Assembly (NCBI GenBank): GCA_029931535.1
Contig: JAQPZY010001660.1
Span: forward strand, 2,319,001-2,383,000
Length of the DNA stretch: 64,000 nucleotides
DNA from: Margaritifera margaritifera
Taxonomy: Eukaryota; Mollusca; Bivalvia; Unionida; Margaritiferidae
Direction of reading: 5' to 3'
Below are positions 62,001 through 62,002 of the stretch, piece by piece. How positions within the stretch are numbered: position 1 is the stretch's first letter; each line of letters starts with the position of its first letter. A model generated the notes under the pieces. It saw only the letters and a program-made list of their open reading frames with translations. It did not search any database and had not been told where the DNA came from. A program made the position numbers and the translations under genes.

Positions 62001-62002
62001 TC
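1..62002 (-). CDS. EPG5: EPG5-like autophagy tethering factor, partial gene (18 exons, both ends outside the window)
   Basis: Eighteen minus-strand segments, each bounded by AG and GT, join in one frame to about 2609 nt (about 869 codons); the individual exons are listed separately. The product resembles the central to later part of ectopic P-granules protein 5, a protein of roughly 2,500 residues in vertebrates. EPG5 is a Rab7 effector on late endosomes and lysosomes that binds LC3 and promotes SNARE-driven fusion with autophagosomes. Family-like segments include ILNHILRCSGGVGQW (exon at 61395-61599), the NFNWG segment followed by VPWQLHKQIAVLITEAYQKF, and LNRLNIYRWLQQALD in the last exon. 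The protein is helix-rich, with no signal peptide or catalytic motif seen. Introns run from about 0.4 to 7.6 kb and are full of repeats. Identification rests on recalled family features, not on a search. Confidence 0.85.
272..450. mobile_element. Tigger/pogo-type MITE
   Basis: 179-bp foldback flanked by TA on both sides. The left end CAGTAAAACCTCCAATT is mirrored by AATTGGGAGATTTTACTG at the right. TA target site plus a CAGT start is the pogo/Tigger pattern. It has no coding capacity. A relative with the same first ten bases sits at 42986-43163. Confidence 0.75.
560..1283. repeat. 55-bp minisatellite, about 13 copies
   Basis: Unit TAGTTATTCCTCATGGTCCT followed by 35 more bases ending GATTTCCAGA. 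The period was counted as 55 at 781, 836 and 891. Copies differ by point changes (GCCTTTATC, GCGTCTATC, GCCTCTGTC). It lies in the intron before the last EPG5 exon. Confidence 0.9.
1440..2400 (-). pseudogene. Non-LTR retrotransposon (LINE), C-terminal reverse-transcriptase remnant
   Basis: Minus-strand translation in several frames gives the order expected of a CR1/Jockey-like RT tail: NLKYNLHINNITKKSSSVLG then FLKRKLRNCP (about 2165-2250), EYAST.WNPYHK (about 1870), FKVVNNLVAAP (about 1680), and WNQLPESAVTALSQDGFKFD (about 1490-1545). Stops and frameshifts separate these, and about 200 bp at 1925-2130 looks inserted. It is 5'-truncated, as is usual for LINEs. The clade is not certain. Confidence 0.7.
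2660..2790 (+). mobile_element. Decayed left end of the hAT element family
   Basis: Starts CCTGGGCTGAGAAAATCCCA, followed by GTCGACATCTGGGA, AAGTAAAATTCTTGG and GGCTAGTGAAACTTT. These align in order with the left end of the hAT copy at 25265 (GGGCTGAGCAAATCCCATAG and so on). No opposite end was found. Confidence 0.55.
2791..4385. other. Intron sequence, nothing recognised
   Basis: AT-rich unique-looking DNA. Open frames up to 71 codons have no splice context that fits the gene and no recognisable product. Confidence 0.5.
4386..4619 (-). CDS. EPG5: EPG5 exon
   Basis: 234 nt (78 codons), phase 0 at both ends, with acceptor TTTTTCCTGCAG and donor GTAATC. It reads LFMSEEKPQGLVTSLMSWVT, SGVTLPSFMEKWSFPEFSWL, AYVILHVEGLYEEQTKLWSM and IQEELLSSAKIGIDQALK. 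This is one of the best-conserved looking blocks in the window. Confidence 0.9.
4945..5740. mobile_element. Pearl-like element with about 160-bp internal tandem units (copy 1)
   Basis: Begins with AACAAGAGTCCCTCTAAGGG, a hairpin (AGTCCCT/AGGGACT), then an entry segment ending near CATTTCTTC. It continues with four to five degenerate copies of a unit built from TCAGATCAGCACCATTTTCA, AACTAGACACCAT, GTCTTCTGGTGAAAAC, GACCTTCCATTCAGGAG and CAAGATGGC. Period is about 155-165 bp. No coding capacity. It lacks the GGTCTATGACCAG end seen in the fullest copy at 38765. Confidence 0.65.
5741..6421. other. Intron sequence with short GTAGGGA-type simple repeats
   Basis: Around 5850-5960 a short run repeats AGTAGGGACAGTTTGGAAAA-like words. 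Otherwise I see nothing. Confidence 0.4.
6422..6518 (-). CDS. EPG5: EPG5 exon
   Basis: 97 nt with acceptor CATATTTCAG and donor GTAAAT. It reads NCCCALDVLVKSSFAYKGMA and DDLIRIFKEKHE, leaving in phase 0. It flows into LFMSEEKPQG of the next exon. Confidence 0.87.
7375..8275. repeat. About 143-bp tandem array with CCAAT motif, 6 copies
   Basis: The landmark CAGCCAATCAG recurs at about 7408, 7548, 7686, 7833, 7976 (as TGCCAATCA) and 8125, so spacing is 138-149 bp. Each unit also has TGAGATCTTGATGATATAA, a CCAAGTTTGATCAAAAT segment and TCCAGAGTGGTAACAA. The same unit returns at 45650-46280. Non-coding. Confidence 0.8.
8276..8934. other. Intron sequence, poly-C tract
   Basis: A run of ten C lies near 8664-8673. 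No gene-like content seen. Confidence 0.4.
8935..9120. repeat. 45-bp minisatellite, 4 copies
   Basis: Unit ATCCCATTATGTAAAGCTAT, then ATTCATAAGGCAGTAACC and ATGTTAT. Starts at 8941, 8986, 9031 and 9076 fix the period at 45. Confidence 0.85.
9384..9487 (-). CDS. EPG5: EPG5 exon
   Basis: 104 nt with acceptor CATTGTACAG and donor GTAATT. It reads SQISVASSDSEEKVFSVLSL and WTKLIMSLPKWWQD plus AG. No long ORF flags it. It was placed by phase and by the conserved WTKL...PKWWQ pattern. Exit phase 2 makes Arg with the exon at 6422. Confidence 0.85.
9488..10816. other. Intron sequence with a short direct duplication
   Basis: Near 9550-9690, two stretches share CCAAGTA.TG and TGGCTTGGAGG.TTCAG, about 80 bp apart. 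The rest is unique AT-rich sequence with no gene-like content. Confidence 0.4.
10817..10937 (-). CDS. EPG5: EPG5 exon
   Basis: 121 nt with acceptor TTTTGCAG and donor GTCAGC. It reads FRSVLQAILQADESYFKMAQ and SLLSYEFPGPVTKLYLSMIQ. The exit is phase 0. This is a clean join of two neighbouring exons through a split Arg codon upstream and SQISVASS downstream. Confidence 0.88.
11368..12185. mobile_element. Pearl-like element (copy 2)
   Basis: Starts AACAAGAGTCCCTCTAAGGG, then ACTGATGCTCTACTGG. It is followed by four to five units of about 150-160 bp with CACCATTTTCATTTAGGACC, CAACTAGACATCA, AAGTCTTTTGGT, CCATGTCAATATGAC and CAAGATTTTCAAGATGGC. The right end is not preserved. Confidence 0.65.
12687..12827 (-). 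CDS. EPG5: EPG5 exon
   Basis: 141 nt with acceptor AATTTCAG and donor GTAGGT. It reads VSSFLEDGLPVLQILVEQYH, FRPILCILYYTVPLYYECPQ and YLLQND plus AG. Phase 2 exit joins A of the next exon to make arginine. Aromatic-rich ILYYTVPLYYECP is a distinctive stretch. Confidence 0.88.
13079..13355. repeat. 29-bp AT-rich minisatellite, about 9 copies
   Basis: Unit TGAATAATATAATATAATAA plus TATTACACA, nearly identical copies (one has GGATAA). The homogeneity suggests recent expansion. Confidence 0.92.
13639..13886 (-). CDS. EPG5: EPG5 exon (longest in window)
   Basis: 248 nt with acceptor CTTCTTAG and donor GTGAGT. It begins MVSGVNQQLTNEQEFNNWCW and continues DLLLKLHLHRSSLPLTDQRL, then ...PISKGIKEKNSVACAAALLL and TKYGH. 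The NNWCWDLLLKL.LH run is a good family marker. The initial Met is internal, created by the splice. It leaves in phase 2 and forms Asp with the next exon. Confidence 0.9.
13935..14028. repeat. (TA)n/(CA)n microsatellite
   Basis: About 38 TA dinucleotides followed by about six CA. It lies 50 bases beyond the acceptor of the 13639-13886 exon, on its upstream side. Confidence 0.97.
14468..15480 (+). mobile_element. Possible piggyBac-like 5' end with two nested tandem repeats
   Basis: TTAACCCTTTTGAATTTGG at 14465-14483 fits a TTAA target followed by a CCC-T piggyBac-type terminus. It is followed by four to five 36-bp units (CCTTTGCCATCAGGATATGA, then CTCCAGTCATTACTTA). From about 14815 come three diverged units of about 190 bp starting near GTGCAGAGATCAAAATGGC. 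These translate to fragments such as ANYGSDVDDDFNENIDNFVG and DLDIDDDEGFDGFQ, acidic like the N-terminus of piggyBac transposases. No DDD core and no right end were found. Alternative: an unrelated composite repeat. Confidence 0.4.
15728..15850 (-). CDS. EPG5: EPG5 exon (5' boundary has two candidates)
   Basis: The coding segment reads GDRLVVPWQLHKQIAVLITE, AYQKFTMGKNYGSAIMEGMK and Q, then GTATCT. With the acceptor ...TATCGAAG the exon is 123 nt and phase 0, so it joins the exon at 19020 directly. A second AG eight bases further in (exon end 15842) gives phase 2 entry. That version would require an extra upstream exon, for which a candidate exists at 16092-16236. I prefer the simple chain because it keeps NWG close to the VPW..H segment. 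Confidence 0.78.
15851..16796. other. Intron sequence containing a spliceable but doubtful ORF
   Basis: Minus-strand 16092-16236 is open and has good-looking AG/GT borders, but it is not needed by the preferred gene model (see findings). Otherwise unique AT-rich DNA. Confidence 0.4.
16797..17436. repeat. 42-bp minisatellite, about 15 copies
   Basis: Unit CATGAATTTTTCTACACCTA plus CACTCATATGGAGATTTAAG and TA. Since 42 is divisible by 3, the array is open in frames on both strands and produces ORFs of up to 226 codons with 14-residue repeats. These ORFs are by-products, not genes. Confidence 0.95.
17437..18112. other. Intron sequence
   Basis: Unique AT-rich DNA. A possible 28-nt micro-exon at 17830-17857 (minus) is discussed in findings and is not adopted. 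Confidence 0.4.
18113..18515. repeat. 32-bp minisatellite, about 12 copies
   Basis: Unit AATCTAAGTAAAAGGGACCA plus TGTATTAATTAC, with copies varying in the AAAAGG part (some lack four to five bases). Confidence 0.9.
19020..19184 (-). CDS. EPG5: EPG5 exon
   Basis: 165 nt (55 codons), phase 0 at both ends, with acceptor TTTATATTTTCAG and donor GTAGGT. It reads TALYLYKGLPLPVWLPTDPD, IVIIRQWLLSLDFYHSTSQL and AQIILSNFNWGPTNR. The pattern LP...WLPTDPD..IIRQWLL and the closing NWG are EPG5-like. It is joined here directly to the exon at 15728-15850. Confidence 0.88.
19560..19795. repeat. About 56-bp imperfect tandem repeat, 4-5 copies
   Basis: Recurring AACAATAACTTTACATTG, GGGTAGTACCCTTCTC and AGGGGTTGTAAC words. 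GGGTAGTACCC is itself a short palindrome. Confidence 0.75.
20585..21013. repeat. Two adjacent short-unit arrays
   Basis: 20585-20712 repeats GACTGTTATTAAAACTAATG with optional AAAT. 20806-21013 repeats TTTTGACTAGACATATTGTA plus TATGTA (about 27 bp, eight copies, with CTAG inside). Both lie in the intron just downstream of the exon at 21116-21256. Confidence 0.85.
21116..21256 (-). CDS. EPG5: EPG5 exon
   Basis: 141 nt, phase 0 at both ends, with acceptor TTTCTCCCAG and donor GTAGGT. It reads VAYVCAETRELFSKMGRELL, CTVTTRHPSMMSLLTRRVHE and VIDSLGV. The upstream intron is the 7.6-kb one carrying the DIRS element. Confidence 0.87.
21313..21536. mobile_element. Palindromic MITE, copy A
   Basis: Ends ACCATATGTACTTGCATATA and TTATAAGCAAGTATAGATGGT are inverted. 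The interior has two long arms with GACCCAGATCTGCC / GGCAGATCTGGGTCTATG type complementarity, plus a GCATAATG core. About 220 bp. Copies B and C lie at 40612 and 46283. No coding. Confidence 0.8.
21960..23345. repeat. Dispersed about 130-145-bp tandem repeat rich in TGACC half-sites
   Basis: Recurring blocks: CAGAAACCATTTTTCTTCTT, CAGTCACAGTGACCTTGAC, TTTGACCTTTTGACC, AATCGACAGGGTTCTTCCT, ACCCAAGTGCAAGCCATCC and ACAAAGTTTGGTAACTGTAG. About seven degenerate units, interrupted by a pearl-like fragment at 22258-22440. The same family recurs at 55290-56115. Confidence 0.75.
22258..22440. mobile_element. Pearl-like fragment (copy 3)
   Basis: CAAACAAGAATCTCTTGATG then GGGACTGACACACTACTG. This is followed by the entry segment (GGAATCCAAGATAAGGC, TTGAAACCATTTCTGATATT) and a short piece ending CATGTCAATATGACCAACC. 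Only the left part survives. Confidence 0.55.
23605..23815 (+). repeat. DIRS inverted terminal repeat, left
   Basis: Words in order: TTTCTCTGAAAATACTTACC, AATCACATTTATGTTAGGAA, CTACCTCTTGAATCCAGC, CTTACCACCTCAAGGTGGCT, CCACATGTTTACCAGTTTA. The complement of 27600-27785 carries CACATTAACATTAGGAA, CTACCTCCGAATCCAGC, GCTAGGTGGCTACC and ATGTAACCAGTTTAAAC in the same order. The first 24 bases also reappear inverted at about 23878. Confidence 0.7.
24210..25262 (-). pseudogene. DIRS tyrosine recombinase, broken
   Basis: Minus frames give DQFKPLARTLMKLLSNKMCF followed by LIALALAGRVSELHVLSVDQ (24740-24870), carrying the Arg of the RVSELHAL box. Further left come KYYLKHMDKG (about 24560), a weak HEIR box (about 24385), and STFLSFYLHDL (about 24300), which aligns with the SFYLRD box holding the catalytic Tyr. 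At least four frame breaks separate these. The upstream part (24997-25209) is only faintly similar. Confidence 0.7.
25265..26298 (+). mobile_element. Non-autonomous hAT-type element nested in the DIRS
   Basis: Terminal inverted repeats CAGGGCTGAGCAAAT and ATTTGCTCAGCCCTG, a CAGGG start typical of hAT. The first 450 bases match, inverted, the right end of the hAT copy at 52795-53948 (TCCCGGACTATTCA-like word, GGGCAAGTAAAATTTTCC, CGCTAGTCCGGGACAA, ATGCCCTCCGGGCAT). A 64-codon plus-strand ORF (25909-26103) is not recognised. The flanking octamers do not form a clear target duplication. Confidence 0.75.
26299..27130 (-). pseudogene. DIRS RNase H and connecting region, broken
   Basis: Upstream frame: VTICTDVSSYGWGSHLFP then MVSGKWGQEEIHLHIILLEI KAIVNAFHFW and GKVVLIILDNLVMVAYL. 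This matches the TDAS.YGWG / SG.W...E...HIN.LE / SDN..VVAYL layout of DIRS RNase H. After a frameshift at about 26640: RHVPSRLNALANSQARRGQT, LHTEWSVHPSLIQWIGMLW, DLFVMRWNHKLHTFVSPV and WAMDALSVTWEGF. RNase H Asp in TDVSS is kept. Stops and shifts make it non-functional. Confidence 0.8.
27185..27350 (-). pseudogene. DIRS ORF1 N-terminal Cys-rich segment
   Basis: Minus frame reads KKCRHFKLVEDNHEMCLACT then KCSSSHSCSMC. The spaced cysteines and HFKLVEDNHE.C..C are what I know from the start of DIRS gag-like proteins. A stop follows soon after, and the remainder of ORF1 is absent. Confidence 0.6.
27595..27785 (-). repeat. DIRS inverted terminal repeat, right
   Basis: Complement of the left repeat (see above), about 70-75 percent alike by eye. 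It marks the upstream end of the element, since the DIRS genes read leftwards. Confidence 0.7.
27786..28264. other. Intron sequence
   Basis: Unique-looking AT-rich DNA with no feature seen. Confidence 0.4.
28265..28740. repeat. 158-bp tandem repeat, 3 copies
   Basis: GATCCCCTTTTTGTCAAGCC recurs at 28270, 28427 and 28585 (periods 157 and 158). Units end in GGTGTGGACTGATGTACAAA and TGGACATGCACAAGAACACC. The first two copies are nearly identical over their last 70 bases. Related to the 49-bp array at 46763. Confidence 0.85.
28849..29000 (-). CDS. EPG5: EPG5 exon
   Basis: 152 nt with acceptor ACTGTTTCAG and donor GTTAGT. It reads AGSKSQLCDVLQLVSQSEAI, YLLTAMTNITESCTLDNEDI and VQAIILTVFE, leaving in phase 0. 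No ORF longer than about 60 codons surrounds it, so it is easily missed by an ORF scan. It was found by asking for a phase-compatible exon between its neighbours. Confidence 0.85.
29215..29500. repeat. About 35-bp repeat followed by (GT)n/GCAT-rich tract
   Basis: 29215-29330 has TGACATCTCCATCCATGTCA-type units (three to four copies, TCAATCAACCTTACCTGGCA). 29411-29500 is (GT)9 grading into ATGCATGTACGTGCATGC purine-pyrimidine alternation, a potential Z-DNA former. The site sits on the upstream side of the exon at 28849-29000. Confidence 0.75.
29645..33498. repeat. 3.85-kb array of a 24-28 bp unit carrying TATATAAAA
   Basis: About 140 units of the form AAAAATCTTTAAAAAGGTAT then ATAAAATA (28 bp). 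There are shorter variants AGTCTTAAAAAGGTATATAA then AATA (24 bp), and rarer changes (GTATATAGAATA, GTATATATAATA, TTTACAAAGG). The short and long variants are interspersed in patches, which suggests repeated segmental duplication. It fills most of the intron between EPG5 exons 33927 and 28849. The 88-codon minus ORF here is a by-product. Confidence 0.97.
33927..34081 (-). CDS. EPG5: EPG5 exon
   Basis: 155 nt with acceptor TTTGTTTCAG and donor GTAAAT. It reads LGAWQFIADMPFSNVSKTTL, WQLLWLLFQEQTPTSDISNL and PSIDVCKQFIQ. It leaves in phase 1 and joins the next exon to form aspartate. The intron between this exon and the one at 28849 is the one filled by the 3.85-kb TATATAAAA array. Confidence 0.87.
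34082..35539. other. Intron sequence, ORFs without support
   Basis: Plus-strand ORFs of 110 and 73 codons (34470, 34865) show no recognisable family, no repeat structure and no splice link. GACCTTTGACCTTGAAG at about 35356 is a lone fragment of the TGACC-rich repeat family. Confidence 0.4.
35540..36335. mobile_element. Pearl-like element (copy 4), right end preserved
   Basis: Four to five diverged units (ATCAGCACCATTTTCATTTA, GGACCATCTGTATGTCATAA and so on). It ends with the characteristic tail: CAAGTTTCCGG, TCCTCCAAG, ATAACTAACAAC, CCATCACATAAGCTGTTCTG and GGTCTATGACCAGTAGAGCT. GGTC-TAT-GACC is a hairpin. The left end is degraded. Confidence 0.65.
36336..37379. other. Intron sequence with small (CAAC)n tract
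   Basis: ACCAACCAACCAACCAAC near 36666-36684. Otherwise no feature seen. Confidence 0.4.
37380..38690. repeat. Two-part tandem repeat (about 290 bp per double unit) with AGGTCAnnnTGACCT palindromes
   Basis: Recurring blocks: AATGTGAAATGTAGGTCACT, GTGACCTTCTTTTGTTG, GGGTGTGGTACTAACAGAGA, TGCATACAATCATCTAG, CAAAATTTAACCCAAGTCAG, CATGAAATACAGGTCACAG, GTGTAGTACTCATCAAGATG and CATCCCCTCACCAAGTTTCA. Four or so double units. Inverted-repeat hexamers at 37405-37419 and 38143-38157 are perfect; those at 37975-37989 and 38290-38304 have one mismatch. Confidence 0.85.
38765..39955. mobile_element. Pearl-like element (copy 5), the most complete
   Basis: Left end: AACAACAGTCCCTTGAAGGG then ACTGATGCTCTACTGAC, with AGTCCCT-TGA-AGGGACT hairpin. 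About five central units of 155-165 bp follow (TGGCCATATTGGATGTCAGA, TCAGCACCATTTTCATTTAG, GACCAACTAGACATCATAAG, AAGTCTTCTGGTGAAAACC). Right tail: GTTTCATGGCAATCCTCCAA, GCAGCGATAACAAAC, GGACGGACGGACAATGA and GGTCTATGACCAGTAGTGCT. GCTCTACTG on the left is complementary to CAGTAG.GC on the right. Non-coding. The architecture (tandem core, hairpin ends, short asymmetric inverted repeat) resembles oyster pearl/Helentron-derived elements. Confidence 0.75.
39988..40475. repeat. 44-bp minisatellite, about 11 copies
   Basis: Unit CTGTGCTGATGCCAATGCCA plus GGGGTACTACAATAGCTCTC and CTAT. Period 44 was counted from 40081 to 40125. Copies are almost identical (one lacks a few bases at about 40060), so amplification looks recent. 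Confidence 0.93.
40612..40832. mobile_element. Palindromic MITE, copy B
   Basis: TACCGTGTATACTCGCATAT at the left mirrors TTATACGCAAGTATATACTG at the right. Internal arms GACCCAGATCTGCC, CGCATAATG and CAGATCTGGGTCTATG occur twice in inverted order. The least eroded of the three copies. Confidence 0.85.
40833..41506. other. Intron sequence
   Basis: AT-rich, no feature seen apart from a short stretch (41150-41260) resembling 13370-13480 (TTCATACATTTCATGCCAAA type words), probably an unclassified dispersed repeat. Confidence 0.35.
41507..41653 (-). CDS. EPG5: EPG5 exon
   Basis: 147 nt with acceptor CTTCTTGCAG and donor GTAAAT. It reads QSVQYVSDHWENFKNANKLT then LLQERLNQLQVEFDTFFMRA and TKVLLSVK. 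The ERLNQLQVEFDTFF part looks like a short amphipathic helix or coiled coil. It ends GG (phase 2), and the next exon supplies G to make glycine. The flanking introns are 6.2 and 7.4 kb. Confidence 0.87.
41870..42047 (-). mobile_element. tRNA-derived SINE, family 1
   Basis: The minus strand has an A box TAGCTCAGTTGGCAGAGCA (42017-42035) and a B box GGGTTTGATACC (41981-41992) at tRNA spacing. A body with GGGTCGGCTGCCTGAGTATG and a tail CCTTGGCATGATAAAACCAA follow. Head and tail match the plus-strand copy at 45255. The tRNA fold is not intact beyond the boxes, so it is not a tRNA gene. Confidence 0.8.
42048..42985. other. Intron sequence
   Basis: No feature seen. Confidence 0.35.
42986..43163. 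mobile_element. Tigger/pogo-type MITE
   Basis: 178 bp between TA dinucleotides. Ends CAGTAAAACCTGTCTTGAGA and CTTTCAAGACAGGTTCTACTG are inverted. The interior repeats GAGAGACCACCTGTCTTGAG. The same terminal bases as 272-450, but a different interior. Confidence 0.8.
43198..43470 (+). repeat. Duplicated block with SINE fragment, copy 1
   Basis: TTATACAACCAGCACTGTCG through GAAACTGTTCACATCCCCAC, GGATTCCTGGGTATTTCC and CTTGAGATC, ending in a tRNA-like A box CAGTGGCTCAGTGGTTACGG. The order matches 44020-44345. Confidence 0.65.
44020..44345 (+). mobile_element. tRNA-derived SINE, family 2, with shared 5' flank
   Basis: TTATACAACCAGCATTATCC starts a block parallel to 43198. It then has an A box TAGTGGCTCAGTGGTTTAGA (44251-44270) and a B box GGGTTTGATTCC (44297-44308). 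The flank preceding the A box is conserved between both copies, so it may be part of a larger composite element. Confidence 0.65.
44346..45254. other. Intron sequence
   Basis: Paired ORFs of about 80 codons on opposite strands (44735-44987) show no family. Nothing else seen. Confidence 0.35.
45255..45440 (+). mobile_element. tRNA-derived SINE, family 1
   Basis: A box TAGCTCAGTTGGAAGAATA (45263-45281) and B box GGGTTCAATACC (45306-45317). The body is CCGGGTCAGCTGCCTCA, and the tail TTCCTTGACATGATATAGCC then AATAATGTGTTAAAAGTG and AAAACCAATAAAAACA. Tail and head both match 41870-42047. Confidence 0.8.
45650..46280. repeat. CCAAT-containing 143-bp-type tandem array, second locus
   Basis: Units with TTAGCCAATCATTGCAAAAT, CTCATTAATTTGCATGGAT, CATCTGAGATGTTGATG, TCTGATCAAAGTCAGATCAG and AAATATGGCCTCTAGA. 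Three to four diverged copies. It ends exactly where MITE copy C begins. Confidence 0.7.
46283..46503. mobile_element. Palindromic MITE, copy C
   Basis: TACCGTTTATACTCACATAT and CTTATACGTGAGTATATACG are inverted, with the same internal arms (GACCCAGATCTGCC, AGATATGGGTCTATGCAGT). It is inserted in the CCAAT-type array. Confidence 0.85.
46763..47253. repeat. 49-bp minisatellite, 10 copies
   Basis: Unit AAACATGAACACTAAGGTTA plus ATGTAGGGTGTGGACAGACT and TATGGGTGG. The last copy runs into ATGTACAGATACACATGGGC, the natural continuation seen in the 158-bp repeat at 28265. So the array grew from a segment of that family. Confidence 0.92.
47254..47867. other. Intron sequence
   Basis: No feature seen. 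Confidence 0.35.
47868..48024 (-). CDS. EPG5: EPG5 exon
   Basis: 157 nt, with acceptor CCTGTCAACAG and donor GTGAGT. It reads EHIYDIRYTSEPAMFRLFAF and CTCLLGVFGSGLNTFSMSRY, ending RQLNKRLGRMI plus AG. The stretch FRLFAFCTCLLGVFGSGL is hydrophobic, but I would not call it a membrane segment, because the family is soluble or peripheral. Phases agree with both neighbours (Gly upstream, Arg downstream). Confidence 0.87.
48025..49489. other. Intron sequence with a repeat fragment
   Basis: 48485-48600 (CCCCAACTGTTAGTGTTAAC, CACACTATCTTGCACCCTCG, TGCTGCGGTCAATGTTTATG) matches 43890-43975, an unclassified dispersed repeat. The rest is unremarkable. Confidence 0.45.
49490..49955. repeat. 68-bp tandem repeat, 3-4 copies, within short inverted ends
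   Basis: Unit ATGCAGTATCTATGAGGCGG, AATCGCCAGTATGACTGAAT, GACAGAATTGTCAAGGCCGA and ATAGCCGAC. The words GGCGGAATCGCC and GGCCGAATAGCC are near-palindromes. ATTCCTTGGGG at 49493 and CCCCAAGGAAT at 49937 are inverted. It is GC-richer than its surroundings and may belong to the 3' region of the retroelement at 50855-52600. Confidence 0.7.
50109..50437. repeat. Direct repeat pair, about 145 bp, 182 bp apart
   Basis: 50109-50252 and 50291-50437 share TGATGTTCAC, GTTCACTG, ATGCCTAAAAT, GGGTGAAAGAAGA, CACTATATA and GCAGTTAGAAGC in order. Position downstream of a leftward recombinase gene fits the B1/B2 part of split direct repeats in Ngaro-type elements, though no A repeat was matched upstream. Confidence 0.6.
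50855..51200 (-). pseudogene. Ngaro-like tyrosine recombinase, C-terminal part
   Basis: Minus frame: LHLLLRVLGYPDHKFNDHSF then QIRAATTAENAGSEDHLTKM LGRWTSDSCVCYIRT. The family pattern is H-S-F-R-I-G-AA..AA..G, LGRWSSDA...YIRT, with the second catalytic Arg in HSFR and the nucleophile Tyr in YIRT. Here the Arg is Gln (codon 51023-51025) while the Tyr remains. It is very likely inactive. Confidence 0.8.
51230..51650 (-). pseudogene. Ngaro-like RNase H segment
   Basis: Minus frame: DPGLSFTLYLIYLSTAITKL then YHHVKLNSKYRLDLKMWSDF LAQWN, SFFLDSNV and FDLFTDAASTLRFCGFFHGR. This fits the G..F...L.DLT....K..HH..L...A..DL..W..FL..WNG connector and the TDAS RNase H box. It reads straight on from the RT segment and ends in stops before the recombinase. 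Confidence 0.75.
51650..52600 (-). pseudogene. Ngaro-like reverse transcriptase, broken
   Basis: Pieces in order on the minus strand: DKEFVNYLINGLRYGFHIGL (about 52480-52540), GKYRLIVDLMAPRSSLERES and INALINKEEFSLSYVKNDDA (52180-52300), KTDITDAFKLI (about 52120), VFGSRSSPKIFDMLSRVI (about 51980-52030), and LLDDFLSIDESDFPAERTMA plus YLGIILDLEKMKARLPHDKL (51700-51940). The palm box (Y/L)LDDFL is kept. At least three frame breaks. It sits head-to-tail with a decayed hAT on its right. Confidence 0.8.
52795..53948 (-). pseudogene. hAT-type (ZNF862/KIAA1586-like) transposase remnant with one terminal repeat
   Basis: The right end ATTTGCTCAGCCCTG reads CAGGGCTGAGCAAAT on the minus strand and equals the terminus of the copy at 25265. 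About 700 bp in, a minus frame reads LRNIQPHWVNRYIWIEFTDS then EADMFCSYCKQYPK and FVNGTDKFRI, a BED/TTF-type Cys motif region. After a deletion comes LNSSKFLSILADGNTDATEL EQKIVHISYLDNG (52820-52920), which matches the F..ILADGSTD..V.E.E..Y box. The rest of the transposase is lost towards the Ngaro-like element. Confidence 0.75.
53949..54931. other. Intron sequence with an unrecognised 92-codon plus-strand ORF
   Basis: ORF 53955-54233 begins MMWFIHDIKRSKTALEPAIN immediately outside the hAT terminus. Composition is plausible for protein, but I recognise no family and see no promoter or splice support. The rest shows nothing. Confidence 0.35.
54932..55055 (-). CDS. EPG5: EPG5 exon
   Basis: 124 nt with a pyrimidine-rich CTTCCCCCCAG acceptor and a consensus GTAAGT donor. 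It reads DEDPQNAWLYLHENDIVTLI, RQLPISAIFKHVLFITETDG and then G with one base over (phase 1). The downstream exon supplies GT to complete a glycine. The intron below it (about 6.9 kb) holds the hAT and Ngaro-like remnants. Confidence 0.87.
55290..56115. repeat. TGACC-rich dispersed tandem repeat, second locus
   Basis: Six or so units with TTTTTGTGCAGAAACCAT, AGTCACAGTAACCTTGACC, TTTGACCTTTTGAACCCC, TCCTTACCCAAGTGCAAGCC and ATCCACAAAGTTTGGTCA. TGACCTTTGACCT is perfect at 55573-55585 and 55866-55878. It ends in (GATG)n at about 56126. Confidence 0.8.
56116..57079. other. Intron sequence
   Basis: Short (GATG)n at about 56126-56142. Nothing else seen. Confidence 0.35.
57080..58030 (-). pseudogene. 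pogo/Tigger-like DDE transposase, C-terminal half, broken
   Basis: In minus order: SHILQP.DV (about 58000), a form of the H.LQPLDVG box; YNSE.HKFM (about 57930); SKAYANALSPVTLIASFKRT then GIYPYDPSAVDAKQLKPGTV (57770-57880), the F..TGIYPF box; a 175-codon open segment (57153-57680); and a terminal zinc-binding-type tail EKCCVCKKYQSKELK (about 57200). Stops lie at 57680-57760. The open segment holds four copies of a 30-bp repeat. The catalytic core upstream of the H.LQP box is absent. Confidence 0.75.
57281..57400. repeat. 30-bp coding minisatellite, 4 copies
   Basis: Unit CCACCTGTAACCCTGAAAGG plus CCTGGTTTAA, in frame with the transposase tail, encoding KPGLSGLQVV on the minus strand. Units differ at one to two bases. 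Confidence 0.92.
58031..59609. other. Intron sequence with a weak tRNA-like fragment
   Basis: Minus-strand 59490-59550 contains AGGTTCAATCCTG, a plausible B box, preceded by AGCACAGTCGTTAACTAC. Too degenerate to call a SINE. (CT)n-like CTCTCTATCTCTCTCTTTC at about 58700. Confidence 0.35.
59610..59712 (-). CDS. EPG5: EPG5 exon
   Basis: 103 nt between a CTCTACTAG acceptor and a strong GTAAGC donor. It translates to GREEFLWHLRKVFTPETKDE and then KSITWIMVNVDGEE, leaving in phase 0. The acceptor has a poor polypyrimidine tract. The phase match on both sides (E from GA+G upstream, phase 0 downstream into DEDPQNAW) supports it. Confidence 0.82.
60030..61224 (+). mobile_element. Tigger-type DNA transposon, deleted derivative
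   Basis: Left terminus CAGTGGTCCCCCTCTTGAAC after TA. The right terminus complement is CAGTGGTCCCCTCTAATATG, with CA instead of TA outside. Subterminal CCACCCCTTCTGC and GGCCACCCCTCTAA words occur on both sides. The interior carries the N-terminal fragment of a transposase (60624-61010). About 1.2 kb. Confidence 0.7.
60624..61010 (+). pseudogene. Tigger/CENP-B-like transposase N-terminal fragment
   Basis: The 128-codon plus ORF has ILSSEGKMKTTGQNEMRESP, then MIIAEKFEINKIQINIINTN and GESSD, R.END, FKWFCTTSDNYS. This follows the LS.E.K....E......IA.KFGI.KTQ..NI...... GES.D....R.E..D....W.WF..AR layout of the CENP-B-type helix-turn-helix pair. The first 30 residues do not fit and the start is arbitrary. 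It stops before any DDE domain. Confidence 0.6.
61395..61599 (-). CDS. EPG5: EPG5 exon
   Basis: 205 nt, entered with two bases to finish a codon and left in phase 2. The acceptor is GGTTTCAG and the donor is GA followed by GTAAGCC. The translation contains ATFEDHLFILNHILRCSGGV, followed by a proline/serine-rich stretch and LDHLITCLATILIQTE. The LILNH.LRC.GG segment is one of the stretches I recognise best as EPG5. The phase joins the exon at 59610 through a glutamate codon. Confidence 0.85.
61954..62002 (-). CDS. EPG5: EPG5 exon (first in window, tentative)
   Basis: A TTTATTTTCAG acceptor precedes 49 nt reading EYFSPLAKLDHNDLLF plus one base. The donor GTTTAG is weak, but it leaves phase 1, which matches the two leftover bases of the next exon and gives an alanine across the junction. 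The frame stays open for 18 more codons past this donor, so the 3' boundary is the least certain part. This is the most upstream piece I can link to the chain; earlier exons must lie beyond the window. Confidence 0.5.
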